From: Eublepharis macularius
Lineage: Eukaryota; Chordata; Lepidosauria; Squamata; Eublepharidae
Assembly: GCF_028583425.1 (NCBI RefSeq)
Contig: NC_072790.1
Span: 62,892,052-62,956,051 of the forward strand
Reading direction: 5' to 3'
DNA: 64,000 nt
The translations under genes and the position numbers were made by a program. A model generated the notes under the pieces. The model had not been told where the DNA came from. It worked only from the letters and a program-made list of their open reading frames with translations, and searched no databases. Below are positions 1 to 13,000 of this stretch, piece by piece (within the stretch, counting starts at the first letter, position 1; every line of letters starts with the position of its first letter).

Positions 1-872
1 AGATTTTAATTCATTATAGAGTCTCCTTGTTTCCTTATCAGAGCAGTAAAATGCTGTTCTATGAAGCTTAAAAGCCATTCTTCAAAGAGGAATTATAGTA
101 TGATCTCCCTGCAAGTATGTGTTTCTCTTTAGGGTGTTACTATTTGGGCTAAGGCATCTTAAGAATATGCAGGATTTGGAGTCTATTCTAATGATGCTGC
201 TGTTTTCTTGCAGTAAACATGAAGGTGAACAGCATGCAGTGTAACCATAACTATAGCTAAGATATTTTATGTCCAGTTTGCAGCATAAAACATTGATGAT
301 TCAAGAGGACTCCATATGCTAGATGAAAATTTTACTTTAAAGGATGCTTGCTAAGTCTCCAACATTTCTTAAAGTATTTGTACAGAAGAAGGGGTGGGAA
401 AATATTTAGAATTCTTGGGTGCCCAAGTCTTTTACAATCTTGTTCAGAGAACACATGTAGTATCCTAGGTTGACTGTATAGTTAACATGAAAGGTGTTAG
501 ATTGTTGACATCAGATTGATGCACCTGCTTTTTTGATACTCTAGTTTCAGTAAGACTGTTTCCAAACTTGCAAATTTGACTTGTGAAGGTTTTGTAATGT
601 TGACATAGGAGCTTCTTAGTCACTCACATCTACAGTGCTAGCCTTGGATAAGGTAGATGAATTCACAAATTGAACAGCCACATATCAGTTCCTATCTAGG
701 ATAAATATGCCCTGAGGTAAATAATGAAAGCAAATAACTCAATATTTTATTCTTTGTTACTAAGGAGAAATTATTTTAAGCACTTGTCACTTGTGACAAG
801 CACATCATTTAACTTCTTGTATGTAGACATGTCTGCCCAAATATTGGACTTAGTTTCTGGATTTCTAGGCAG
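1..872 (+). other. FBXO9 upstream intron (part)
   Basis: AT-rich sequence left of the first FBXO9 exon in the window, which opens with a split codon, so this is intron. I see no exon, RNA gene or complete mobile element. Confidence 0.7.
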
Positions 873-1027
873 AGCTCCAGATGTTCAGAGCAAAGTGGAT
901 GTTTGAACTTACCCCAGGGGTGGGTTCTACTGGTTTGGAAACTCGACCCTGGAGAGCTTCGGCAAGAGGGCCTTCAGTAAAGGCTGTAGATGCCAAAGAA
1001 AAGCAGGAACTAGCAAAAGAGGAAAAG
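873..1027 (+). CDS. FBXO9: FBXO9 exon 1 of window
   Basis: Acceptor GGCAG before 873, donor GTAAAG at 1028. It starts with two bases of a split codon and reads [12 protein letters not shown]..., ending ELAKEEK. This is the N-terminal region before the TPR; the upstream exon is outside the window. Confidence 0.93.
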
Positions 1028-4000
1028 GTAAAGAACTCGATCTTCTTAAACTATAACTTTTTTCTGCAGTGAGCTAATAGAATGCTTTGTAGGTGAAGCA
1101 TGCAAGGCATGGACTAATTTTTCTACTTCTGTCCTTATCAGTATGTCATCTTTTACTATCTACTTTTATTTTTCTCCTAAATTGAAGAAACTATATAGGT
1201 AGCTATCAATGCTAGAGTATATGGAAAAGAGACTTGGAAATAAATGTTTAGAAGCTATTAAGCTACATTCCTAAAATTCTAGGATCTAACTTCACTGACA
1301 GTGCAATCCTATGGAGAGTTACACCAGTCTAAGCCCATTGAAGTCAATGGGCTTAGACTGGAGTAACTCTCCATAGGATTGCGCTGTAAGTATAGGGGAC
1401 AAACATGTTTAGGGTATAGGTATAAGTGAGAAGATTTGATACTAAGGTAAAAGTAATATGCTATGCTTGCGCACTTTATACATGCAAATATATATAATTT
1501 ATTCTAGAAATAAAGAGCATTTCAGTACTGAACATACAGAAGAACTTGAGTAAGTTGTCACTTTCTTTATAAGTAGATGGTTTGCACTTGAAAAAGGAAA
1601 TGGCAAAAATTATTTGCCATTGCTATTACTCCTGACTTAAGTCTTGCTTCCCTTCTTCCTTGGGCCTTTGCATGCAAAGTCCTAAGAATTTAAACTTTCA
1701 TTTATCCAAAATACTGATGATGTTAAGAGAACTTTCTGGTGTGTTGCTAGCTTGTGTGTTCAGATCTTAATTGTAAGACTTGATAGACATATTACAGCTG
1801 GAATATGCTTTCTCCAGCAGCTGTCTAGTTTGTTTGTTTTTTTGGAAATTATCTACCAGAAGCTTGCTTTCTTGCTTATCACTTTCACATACTTGCTGTA
1901 GGTGAAGGATGTAATTTCCAAGGACTTGGTATTTTTCAGTAGATATTAATATGATCGCTGTACTTTTGACCTACTGCTTCCAGTGGGAAAAGCTGCTGTA
2001 AAAATCCACTATACATACTATTCTAATATTGAGGTGATTCACTGTCATGCAAGAAGTTGAAATGAGTGATGCTAAAACTGGATAGATAGCTTGGTCAACA
2101 AAGCAAATATCAAAAGCAGAACAGCCGAGGTTGCCAACAGCTGGAGAGAAAAAATGCCCAGGCCCATTAATAGATGCTTAATGGAATGTTGTTTACAAGG
2201 TGATATTTTTCACCTCCCTTCTTAAAAGCCTGAACCACCCGTTTCCATACATTACATCTCCAGTAAAGAGACGGGACATCTTTTCTGTTGGCAACCCTAA
2301 AACAATATTAAGAGCTATACTTAACTATACATGTGAATAATACTTAAATTGTACTGTTTTTCATAAATGACAATTACTAATTTATTTTTCTAATTTGTAA
2401 TGTACTCTTAAACAGTTGATTAATTTTTATGCAGGCAAGAGAGCTGTTCCTGAAGGCAGTAGAACAAGAACAAAATGGGGCTCTTTATGAAGGTAATCTA
2501 TTTGCATTTTAATTCCACAACGTTCAGACCATAGCTGTTCATAATCATTGGCAGTTCTTGTGAAAGCAGCTGTGATAAAATAATTGCTAGAAGGAAGAAA
2601 ACTAAATTTGATTGCGAGCTAGGCAGTGATCTTGCCTCACGGTATTGGAAAAAAAGACTGAAGACTGTTGACTATTCAGGGCTCCTCTCGTGATGTTTGA
2701 GAGGGCGTTGATATTGAAATGGTCAACTACATTCAAAACTCAGACAAGGGACCAATGAATTGGAAAAATCGAGTTGTTAGACTAACCTACCTCACAGGGT
2801 TGTTGTGAGGGCAAATAAATCTATTGTAAAGGACTCTGTATGCTGAAAAGTACTGAGAGCAGAATAATACATTGGCACCTTCTCATGGAATATTGGGTTA
2901 TTTGTAACTGAAGTGATTTGCTTTTTCATTGGGACTACACCTGTATGAGTAGCTCCTGACAATAGAGAATCAGTGTAGTGTACCAGTTACTGTCAGATTA
3001 GTTCAAATCACCACTCAGTCAAGAAGGGTATAGTTTATCTTTGGGTCATTTCTAGACTAGGCTGAGGGAAGAATCTCCTGGGGTGGTTGTGGAAAGAGTT
3101 TCTTGGACAAAGTGGGATAAAAACAAGCTGGATGGATTATAGAGAGGAGTTGGAAAGGATCTCAAATTCCAGTCTAGGCAGGGATAACATGTACACTGCT
3201 GCAACAAAGTAATGGAGCATTTAGTTATATTTAGAAATCTAGCATCTGCTGGTGTCCGATAAAGTTTATTGGCACTGGTGAAGTTGGTTTCATGGTTAAA
3301 TATCTAACTCGGTATCTGACATGTTTTAATGTTTATGCTTCAGAAGAATTTATCTTTAAGATTAATAGGCAGCTGCTAATTAGATAACTTGCGTGATTTA
3401 CCAACAATATGGTGTGACACAAATTGATGTTGTGGTTCAGAAAGTATGACTAGTTTAAGCACAGCTGATGTCATCTTTTCTTTTTTGACTGCTTAGATCT
3501 ATCAATTAAATCAAAGTAATACAAAGAAAATCTTACCATTTAAGAAAGAAGTCATAAGCAGTTGTATATCTAATATTTGTGAAATATAGGCTTATTCTGT
3601 CAGCAAGTCCCTCACTTGTGTAAAGTAAGACTTACAAGTGAAGTCTGTTTTAGACTGAATAAGATTTGTCCAATCATTCATTTTCGTCTTCTCTCATAAT
3701 GTCCTGCATGTATTTACCAACTTCATAATTGAAGAAGCAGTGTTGCTGTCATGTGGAAGGCCATTATCAGAGCTCATAGGAACTAGCAAACTTCTATTTG
3801 GGATAGGTTTATGGACCCTTGTGGTTTGTTATTAGACTTTCTGCCTACTTTGGAGGCTTCTGTGCAGCAATATAATTTGTCAGTAAGTAAATGCCTATTG
3901 CAGTCTCAGTGCTGGACAAAAAGCTCATTCTAGACTTTTAGAATAACTGTTTAATAAAGAACTAGCTTTGCTATTGTACATGCTGTTGAAGATTCAGTAA

Positions 4001-7000
4001 ACAATGCTGTAATTTTGTTGCGGGGGTAGTATTTGCAGTGCAGTTAATCTGCGTTTACTGAATATTCTCATTAGCACGAGTCAGTGTTAACATAGGAAAG
4101 AATAAGAACGAGGTGTATTATACTGAGTCAGACTATTGGTCCATCTAGCTCAGTATTATCTACTTTGACTGGAAGTAGCTCTCAGGCCAAAAACGGTCTT
4201 TACCAATACTTAGTACTGGAGAAGCCCAATGAAGTGTTGTTCATTTTGTAATGTTTGCTGTATTTGTCTGTAAATAAAGAAACTTTTCAAAATCATGTGT
4301 GTAAATATTGCTGGAAGGTGTGTAAGAATGGTTAGGAAAAGTATTTAGGAGTGGAAGATCCCTTGGTCTCTATAAGAATTGAGGTAATTGGTGGTGATTC
4401 ACTAATTGGTAAAAGTTTGTATGTATTGCTGAATGCTAATTTTTACATTACATACCTTATGTGGTGGCCAACATCATTTCTAAGGGCCAGATATAGCTCA
4501 GATTATCCCAGTTGCTCGAGTATCTCCATATTTATATCATGCCTGTGTAGTTTGGACTATGTGGTGTTACAGTTCATGTGTGGAGTGTTGCCATCTTACA
4601 AATTTTCAGCAGCTTCAGAAAGGCCATTGTCTTTTAGTAGTTGCTCAGATATCCCTAGACAACTTCATTGACACCAGGGCCATGTCAGAGTTAAGTCTAG
4701 TATCAATTTACCTAATACATTTTTATACTTCCCTTCCTTCAGGAAGCTCACACTAGTGTACATGTTCTCCCTTTCCTATTTATGCTTATAACAACCCTGT
4801 GAAATAGGTTAAGCTGAAAGGAAATGACTGGCCCAAGATTGTAGAGTGAGCTTCATGGCAGTCTTGGGATTTGAACCCAGATCTTATTTTAGCACTCTAA
4901 CCACTACCCCACTTAAGCCAAACTTGGCATGTTTAAAATTTTGCTTTACTGAGCTATGTCATGTCCAGATGATGGCTTCAGAAAGTCTCCACCACCCTTC
5001 TTCAAATTTAGCGTGTTAGCAGAGACCTGTATTTCCTCTGTTGGAAGTGGGAATCATGGAGAATGAAGTTCCTCCAAGGTAGAATCATGAAGAAATATTC
5101 CCATGTATTCCAGCTGTAAAGGAGTGCTTGGGCCTTAAGCCTGACACACTTGTTTCAGAAAGCCCTCTCAGTTGCATCTTCTGTCCTGCCCCTTTGGGTA
5201 AGAGGGGAAAAAGAGCTGACAGGTTGAGACCATTTCATATTTGGTTTCAGGTTTGGGTGCAAAGTGATAAGATTTAGAAGGGTACCCTCTGGAAGCAGTT
5301 GAGGGTGCCTAAACTGGAAGAGTTTATTGTTAAACAGTCCAGTTCAAAAATTCACTAGTCCCAAGTAGGTTTTGCCAACAGGCCTGATGAAGAAAATGTC
5401 CTGCCCCTTTAATGGAGATTTAAGATGTGGCAATAGGCAGGGAAAGTGTTTCATGGCATTTGGTAAAACAAAAAAAACCCTACCTGGTAAACCATCCCAT
5501 TAACCTTCTGTTAAGGGAGCAGGACTTTTTTCCCCTCCAGGCATTTGGTAACCTAGTTCCAAGGCTGCTTTGTTCACCACGTTTATCAAGAAGTAAATCC
5601 CATTCACATTAGTAGTTGCTTTAAGTTAGGTATGTTTCACAATTGGATGTGAATCTCCTCCAAGGTTTTCTGTAGTGACCTATGATTCTAGTATGTGAGG
5701 GCAAGAATGTTCTCTGCATCGTCCTGAGGTGTCATTGATATACTGAAACCTTCATACAGCATTGTCAACTGCCTGGAGAAAAAGGCTTAATGCAGTGTTA
5801 CTTATCAGGTGCTGTTCCTTATGATGAGCTCGAGCTGGCCATTTCCACATATTAAGTTTTTACTAAAGGGACAGGACATTTTTCTCCATGCCCCTCTTGC
5901 CATTTTACAGCCTGAACAGATTTATCCAGCTAGATAAAGTAGGTAGTTTCTAAATGCTGGGTTGAAGATTGTAATAAGTGAAAGAATTTTTTAGACTTGA
6001 AAATTTCATCCTTTATTACGATAGAAAAGGCCTCGTGCTGAAAGATAAAAATTGGAGAAAAAAGTTTTATTTTGAATGTTTTATTTTAAGTTCTGTTTAG
6101 GAACACCATCTTTGTATCAATTGTGGGAATACTTGCAAAACATTTAGACAAGTTAGATTTGTTCTTTTAGTATGCTGTTTTGGCTTATATGAAAATAATC
6201 CAGTACCTTTTCATTATCATTGATTTATGAATAAATGTGAATCCAGCAGTCACCAGTCATGTCACACACACAAACACACACATGTTTTTTGTTTATTGTT
6301 TACGTAATCCAGCCAGTTCCATATCTTGCTCAATTCAAGTTTTGTTAACTTGATACCTGTCATACAAAGTCCATCTCGTACAGAGAAACATAATTTATCT
6401 GTAGAAGAATATAATAACTCAGGTGTCTATAGAGTGACATTCTTAAGTACAGTTGCTGGGAAGTTAATCCCATTCAGTGGAACTTACTTCTAAGTAAACT
6501 TTTTTAATCAGATCAGGCAACTGGAGAATCAAATTTTACTAAAATGCATTTCTCTATGTTTTATGGTGGCTTGGCCATGCAGAAGGTTAATAAAGTTGAA
6601 TATACTGTACCAGATTGAGGTTGTTCAAAAAGTAGTGACATTAACATGGTAATTTCCCCATCATGAGCATATTTCAAGTCTACATTGCAATATATTCCTC
6701 TACATTGGCCACATTCATTCGTCCATGCATTTCAGATCAGTATTAGTTCTTAAAAAGTTACTACTGCTGTGTTCATAGTTCTCTGCTTCTTTGAACAGTA
6801 TTCCAGCTGTCCCATTTCACAAATTTCTCTTGAAACCCCTCCTGAACTTCAAAAAGAGGGTATAATGTATCAGTTACTGTGGTTCAAGCCATATCAATTT
6901 AAAAAACTTCTGCTCGGCCCATAGGACCAACTGAGTGGTCCTTTGGAACCATTACATTGATTGGTACTGTAACACTCAATTTAACTGATACTGATGAACT

Positions 7001-10000
7001 TTAAGATTGGCTTCTCCAAGGAGAGGCAGATAGGGGAATTGCAGGATTTGAGTCCTGTAGCACCTTATAGACCAAAAGATTTTTAGAGAATGAGCTTTCA
7101 AGAGTTAAGGCTGCTTTCATCAAATACCAGATAGGGGAAATGTGAGCTTCTCATAAGTATCTACCTATTTCCAGATCTTTACTGAGCCAGAAAAGAAAAC
7201 ACTAGGTGCTCTGTTTCCAACCAACACAAGGCACATGTCTGTGTCTCAATATGGTCATTACTGTGGGATCAGTGGAACACAAGGGACCTTGATGCCGTTG
7301 ATTTGGGTCCAGCCACATTTTCAATTGGTGAAAAAAAAAGAGGAATACCTTTTGACCACCAAAAAGAGTGGAGATCATAGGTGGTACCTATGAGACAGGA
7401 GGACTGTAGTAAGGAAGGAAATTAAGATTGAATGAAAAAGGCTGGATCCAACCTGTTTTGCATAAGGTCCTTAGCATGTTTCTTTTATCAGCTCAATAAA
7501 AATGAGTAGTTCATCTGAACGATAATGCTTGGACTACTGATTAAATGACTTCATGAGCTTCAGTCACATGAGTTGAAACCCCTTGTCTTACTCTAAGAAG
7601 TAACCGTGCAGTCCTTAGCAGAGTTATACCCTTCTAAGTCCATTGAAGTCCATGGAAATAGAAGGGTGTAACTGCTTAGGATTGCCTTGTGAGTGGATTT
7701 ATTTCACTCCTCAAGCAGATAGACTGTTCTTAACCAGATTTCAAAGAGATATGACAGCCTCCTTACTCCATGGGAACACCTGGTATTCATTCACATGAAC
7801 TTATGCATTTACTTGTTGGGAATAAGCAGTGTTTTAATCAACTCCTGTTAGAGTTTGCCAGTTCTAGTAAAAAGTTCAAAATAGTCGATCTTTAACAGGT
7901 TGAAATTACGATAAGTGGCTTTTATATTAATTTAATATGCACACCTCATTCTTTTTTAAGTTCAGGATTTGTACTTTTAATAATATTACAAAAATAGTAT
8001 AACACAACCAGAATTGCATAAGATTACTAGTAATTTTAGAAGCACAGTTTGAATAGCTGTCTAGTAATGTTAAATATAATCTAAGTAGACACTACATTTG
8101 TTTTTAGCTATTAAATTCTATCGCCTGGCCATGCAACTGGTTCCAGACATTGAGTTTAAGATTGCTTATACCCGATCTCCAGATGGTGATGGTGTTGGGA
8201 AAAACTAGTAAGTATAGCATTTATTATTTGGAGAACTAAGATGCTAAGTGGAAACTTAATTCCAGTGCTTGATCTGTTATAAAAAAAATAAGCAGATACG
8301 TCAAACTTAAATGTAAATAATCCTTACAGATCAAAGTCTTAAGCAATAATACTTGTTTAATTTCTGACATCAGAACTGGATTATAACTTGCATGTTTCAC
8401 AGAATAATGCATTGGCATTATCAAAAAATTCAAAATACTGTTTTCCATTAGTAGAAGCATGCTATTCATTGAATTTAATAAATGGGAATTACTTCCAAGG
8501 AAACATGCCTAAGAATTTGCTTGAAATATGAACATTTCTCTCGGTTCACTGTAGCAAACAACTGTAGACATACAGCTTCTAAAGTAAATGTAAAATCACT
8601 CGTAGGGTAGAGACGGCAGCCTGATTTTCAGTCAGCTTTTTAAGTAATTGCATTGTACGGATCCGTCTTTCTGGAAGAATGACCATTTGGTATTGCCATT
8701 TAGACCATTACATATGTTTCATTGCATGATGTTAAACATCTGCATTTTTAAATTTTCAGTGTTGACTTAATAAAAAGTAAATAACTTAGATTTCATTATT
8801 TATTGCTTTTCTGTACTACAGTGCTTCTACAGCTGCAGTCTTGTGCTTATTTTCCTAGGAGAAAATCCCATTGAACACAATAGAATTTAATTTCAAGTAA
8901 AAAGTTATTGCATTATCCTGTTAGACTACTTGTCTAAACTCAACAGATCCTAGTATTTTATATAACAACCCTTTCTGCCTTCTTCCAGACCCACTAACTT
9001 TCCTACCTTTAATTAAACCAAAATTAAAATCAGAGTATTGTAAGAATCATTTGCTTATTGTTTTAAAATGATTGTATGGTTTCTTTTACTACTGAACTAC
9101 ATATTATACATATTTATCCCCCCTTAAACTTGAAAAGCTATCTCAGCAGGGTAGCTGGATTAGAAGCAGGTGGGAAGAGTGCTCTTTCCCACCTGTTCCC
9201 TCATTTGCTCTCTGCTAATTGCATCCTTCAGTCAGCTCCCCAACCTTCTGGTGCATGCTTGCTTGCGTATATTATTGTATTTTTTATCTTACAAAGCTGT
9301 TTAGATATGGCTTGTTGCTCGTCACTTAAAAGAAAGTAAATAGATCTAACTTGGGGTATGGAAAAATGTATTTATAAGCCTAATTAAAGCCAGTTACATT
9401 TTAATACAATCCTAGATCCATGCAGCACAGTTCTAAGGATCTTTACTGAGAAATAAGTCCCGCTATATTCAGTGGGTGTTACTCACTCAAGTGTGTTTAG
9501 GATTGTAGGATTAAAGCACTATGGAACAATCCTTGAGATATTCTGCAACCTAAACATTTAAACTGTTAGGACCAAGTTAGACATAGCATCTGTATTAATT
9601 TTGAAGTAAATCTACTTGAATTTAATATGATTTATGTCAATAAATATGATTGGAATTTCATTGAAGTCCATCATCTGTTTCATGCTTTCCCAATCTCAAG
9701 TTACATTTTATTTCTCTAGCATTGAGGATAATGAGGATGATAGCAAGATGGCTGATCTTCTGTCCTACTTTCAGCAGCAACTCACTCTTCAGGAATTTTC
9801 CATCAAATTGTGTCAGCCTGAACTTGATGTGAATCAGACCCATATTTCAGGCAAGAGAATATTTTAAAAGCAAGACATTGTAAATAATGACATTTTAGCT
9901 GTATATATTTTACTCTGATTATAATCTAGTTATCACTGAGATGGTAAATGTGAATATAGATTTTTCCACTTCAGTCATCAGGCAGTGTTAGAAATGTGAA

Positions 10001-13000
10001 GACGGGGTTGGGAGGGGGAAAATTGGGGAAACCCTGTGTTTTTTCTGAGGACTTCCCCCCCCCCCCCAGTTTTTCTGATGGGAAATTGTGAAATTTTGGG
10101 GAACACCGAAAACAAAAAACTGAAATATTTTCTCTCTTCAACTGAAAAACATGCTTCTCTTAAAAAACATTTTATGCATTCCAGATGCTTAGCATGAAAA
10201 AGTCAGAGGACTTTTCAGTTTTTCCAGTTGGAAATTTGGGAGTACTAAAAATACGTAAAATGGTTTTGAATCAAGATTTTTATTTCACCCAAAATATATA
10301 ATATGAAAATATCCAAGGACGTTTTTCAACTTTTCAAACAAAAAAAGGTGGGAAATTTAGAACTCTGAAAAAAACTCTTCTGACATTTCAGTTCTTACGT
10401 ATACTGCAGACCCAGACTATGTTTTCAGTACTATGTTTTTGTTTAAATAATACTGGCAACAATTAATATGCTATAACATGATAATATATTATTAAAAAGT
10501 TCATTATTTTCAAATAAACTTTAATGTGATATCCAAATATGCTGGTAGTCTTACCTATAGTGACTATAACAATGTTTTTTCCAAATACTACTACCTTTTT
10601 TTACTACAGAACTTGTTTTCTACCTTTAACTTTCATTTTTCCCCAACTCATTATTATTATTTATTTAATTTATAGCCCGCCCTCCCCACAAGCAGGATCC
10701 GGACAGGTTACAGCAGTGTAATCATACAAAGATAAAAACATTTAAATATATTTAAAATACATTACAATCAAAACCAGCAATATGAACAATCAAACCCAAC
10801 ATGGCAGCCTCATCCACTCTTCCCGGCACAGCATAAACAAAGGGGGGAAGAGGGGGTACACCTCATGATTTCCACTGCGACTTCACATATGAGGGTGCAG
10901 GGGGTTATATGTTAATCAGCTCAAGATGGCGGCACGGACAGAAGCAGGGTTGTTAGTAGAGATGGACATGAACCGCGAAAAAACCAAACCATGCAGTTCG
11001 TGGTTCATGGTATTTTCATGAACCAGGAACCATGAACTTCCACAAACTGGGGCAAGTTCACAAACCAGTTCATGGTTCGTGGGGTTTAAATGCCCCTTTC
11101 TGGCCGCTTAGCAGGAGCAGGGAAAAGTGCATTTAAACCCCCAGATTAGCTGCTTGTTGAGGATATCCCCGACAAGCAGCTGATCATTTAAATGGCTACT
11201 CCAAGCGGTGGGGAAATGGCCATTTAAACAGCGGGCAGGGATTGGCTGGCCGGCCAGCCAAGCCTCACCTGCTCTTTAAATGGCCATTTAAATGGCTTGG
11301 AGTGGCGGAGAAATGGCCATTTAAACAGCAGGGCTTGACTGGCCGGCCTGGAACTCCTGGCCAGCCAGCCAAGCCCCACCCTCTCTTTAAATGGGCATTT
11401 CCCCACTGCTCCAAGCTGCAGGGAAATGGCCATTTAAACAGCGGGGCTTGGCTGGCCGGCCAGGAACTCCTGGCCGAGCAGCCAAGCCGCGCAGTTTAAA
11501 TGATCAGCTGCTTGTCGGGGATCTCCCCAACAAGCAGCTGATCCGCAGGTTTAAATACCCCTTTCCCTGCCGCTTTGCAGCAGCACAGAAATAGGCATTG
11601 CTGTTTAAAACGAACTAAACAAACCAGTAGACCAGTTCGTAGAAATTTGTGGAAACGGCTGGTCCGCGAACCATGAACTGGGCAGGTTCGTGAGGTTTTT
11701 TTTTGGTTCATATTCCGGTTCGTGCCCATCTCTAGTTGTTAGCTCCTGCTGTTTTATGTTATTTTAAAACATTTCCCTGCCATTTTAATAGTATCAACGT
11801 AAGGATGTTTATTTTAATGCTGGTTTTATACCTTACTCTCATATGAAGCTAACTACTCTAGGGGGTATCCACTTGCAAAGGATAAAGTGTAAGCTGTAAG
11901 TAATAAGAACAAGGAACCTGCAGGACACTGAAAGCTGCAAGAGCAGAGAAGAGTGGAAAAGGCAGTGAGAACGCTGAGAGGGAGAACGGTGCAGCGTGGT
12001 GTGGCCTGGCGCTGAAGCCTTGTGGCGTGGTGAGCTTGCCTGACCTGCCCGACCTGCTGCCAGCTATCTGATTGCCCGGCTGCTGGGAGGGTCTCCCACG
12101 TGGAGCCAGTGAGTTGGGACTCAGAGGCAGACGCAGAGGCAGCTGGTTGCACACTATTCTTAACTACTCAACTACCTGAACGCCAGGGGCTTGGAAGGGG
12201 CCTGAAATTCGAAGTTTTCCTGGGAAGAACTGGAAGCCTTGGGATAGGGGCGCATTGAGGATAAGAGGGTGTTTTGAAGAAAGTACATCTTATTACTGGC
12301 TACCCGACTGCCTGAATGCCAAGGGCTTGGAGTCCCCCTAGGAAGAACTAGAAGTCCTGGACTGGACGATGTGTGACAATAGGACAGTGTTGGAGAGAAG
12401 TACCAGGAGAATTATTCTCTCTAGGAGAAGCACCCCAGTTGCTTTTTAGAACTTGGTTGCCCAGTGCTAAGTCGACTACTGGATGGGAGTGAAGGGCCAG
12501 GCAGGTGCTGTGCTGGAGTGGATGAGAGAACATGCTGTGGAGACCACCAAAACTGAAACTGAGCCACAAATGGGTTGGAGGGGGAGTGAGAATAATGTGT
12601 GAGGGTCCTGAAGCAAGCTGTATGGTACTGATGCCGGGCTTGCGGGGGTTGGGCAGCGGGCATGGTGTTTCTGGTGCCTGTTGCCCCCCCCCCTTTAGAA
12701 ACTAGACCAATTTTGTATGGACCTGGAGTCATTGAAGCCGTGGGTTACCAACTAAGCTGGAAATTAAACTGCTCTGCCTGTATGATGGATAGACCTATAA
12801 CACTGGTTTCCTTATTAAATCTGGTTGGGTAGCTGTGGGATTATTGTCAATTGTAATTGGAACCTCCTATAATGTTATTGGGATTTGTATTGTGGTATGA
12901 ATGATTGGTTGAATTTGGTAACTTTTGTCCCAGGAATTGATGTTTATCATCTGTGAATGCTACACTGGTTGGCTGTAGATTACTTTAACCAGTGGTGTCA

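Larger units (their letters stand above)
2493..8107 (+). other. Large FBXO9 intron with scattered repeats
   Basis: This 5.6-kb intron holds SINE remnants (2779-2880, 4108-4192, 4772-4918), a possible MITE relative (5368-5560), a short CA run near 6263-6283, a repeat of GTAGCACCTTATAGACC type (7055-7130) and a palindrome (7606-7686). The rest is AT-rich and unrecognised. Confidence 0.6.

Noticed and set aside
11224..11594. Overlapping open frames on both strands with KWPFK/FKWPF repeats
   Set aside because: They are translations of the palindromic AAATGGCCATTTAAA array inside a hAT element, open in several frames at once.
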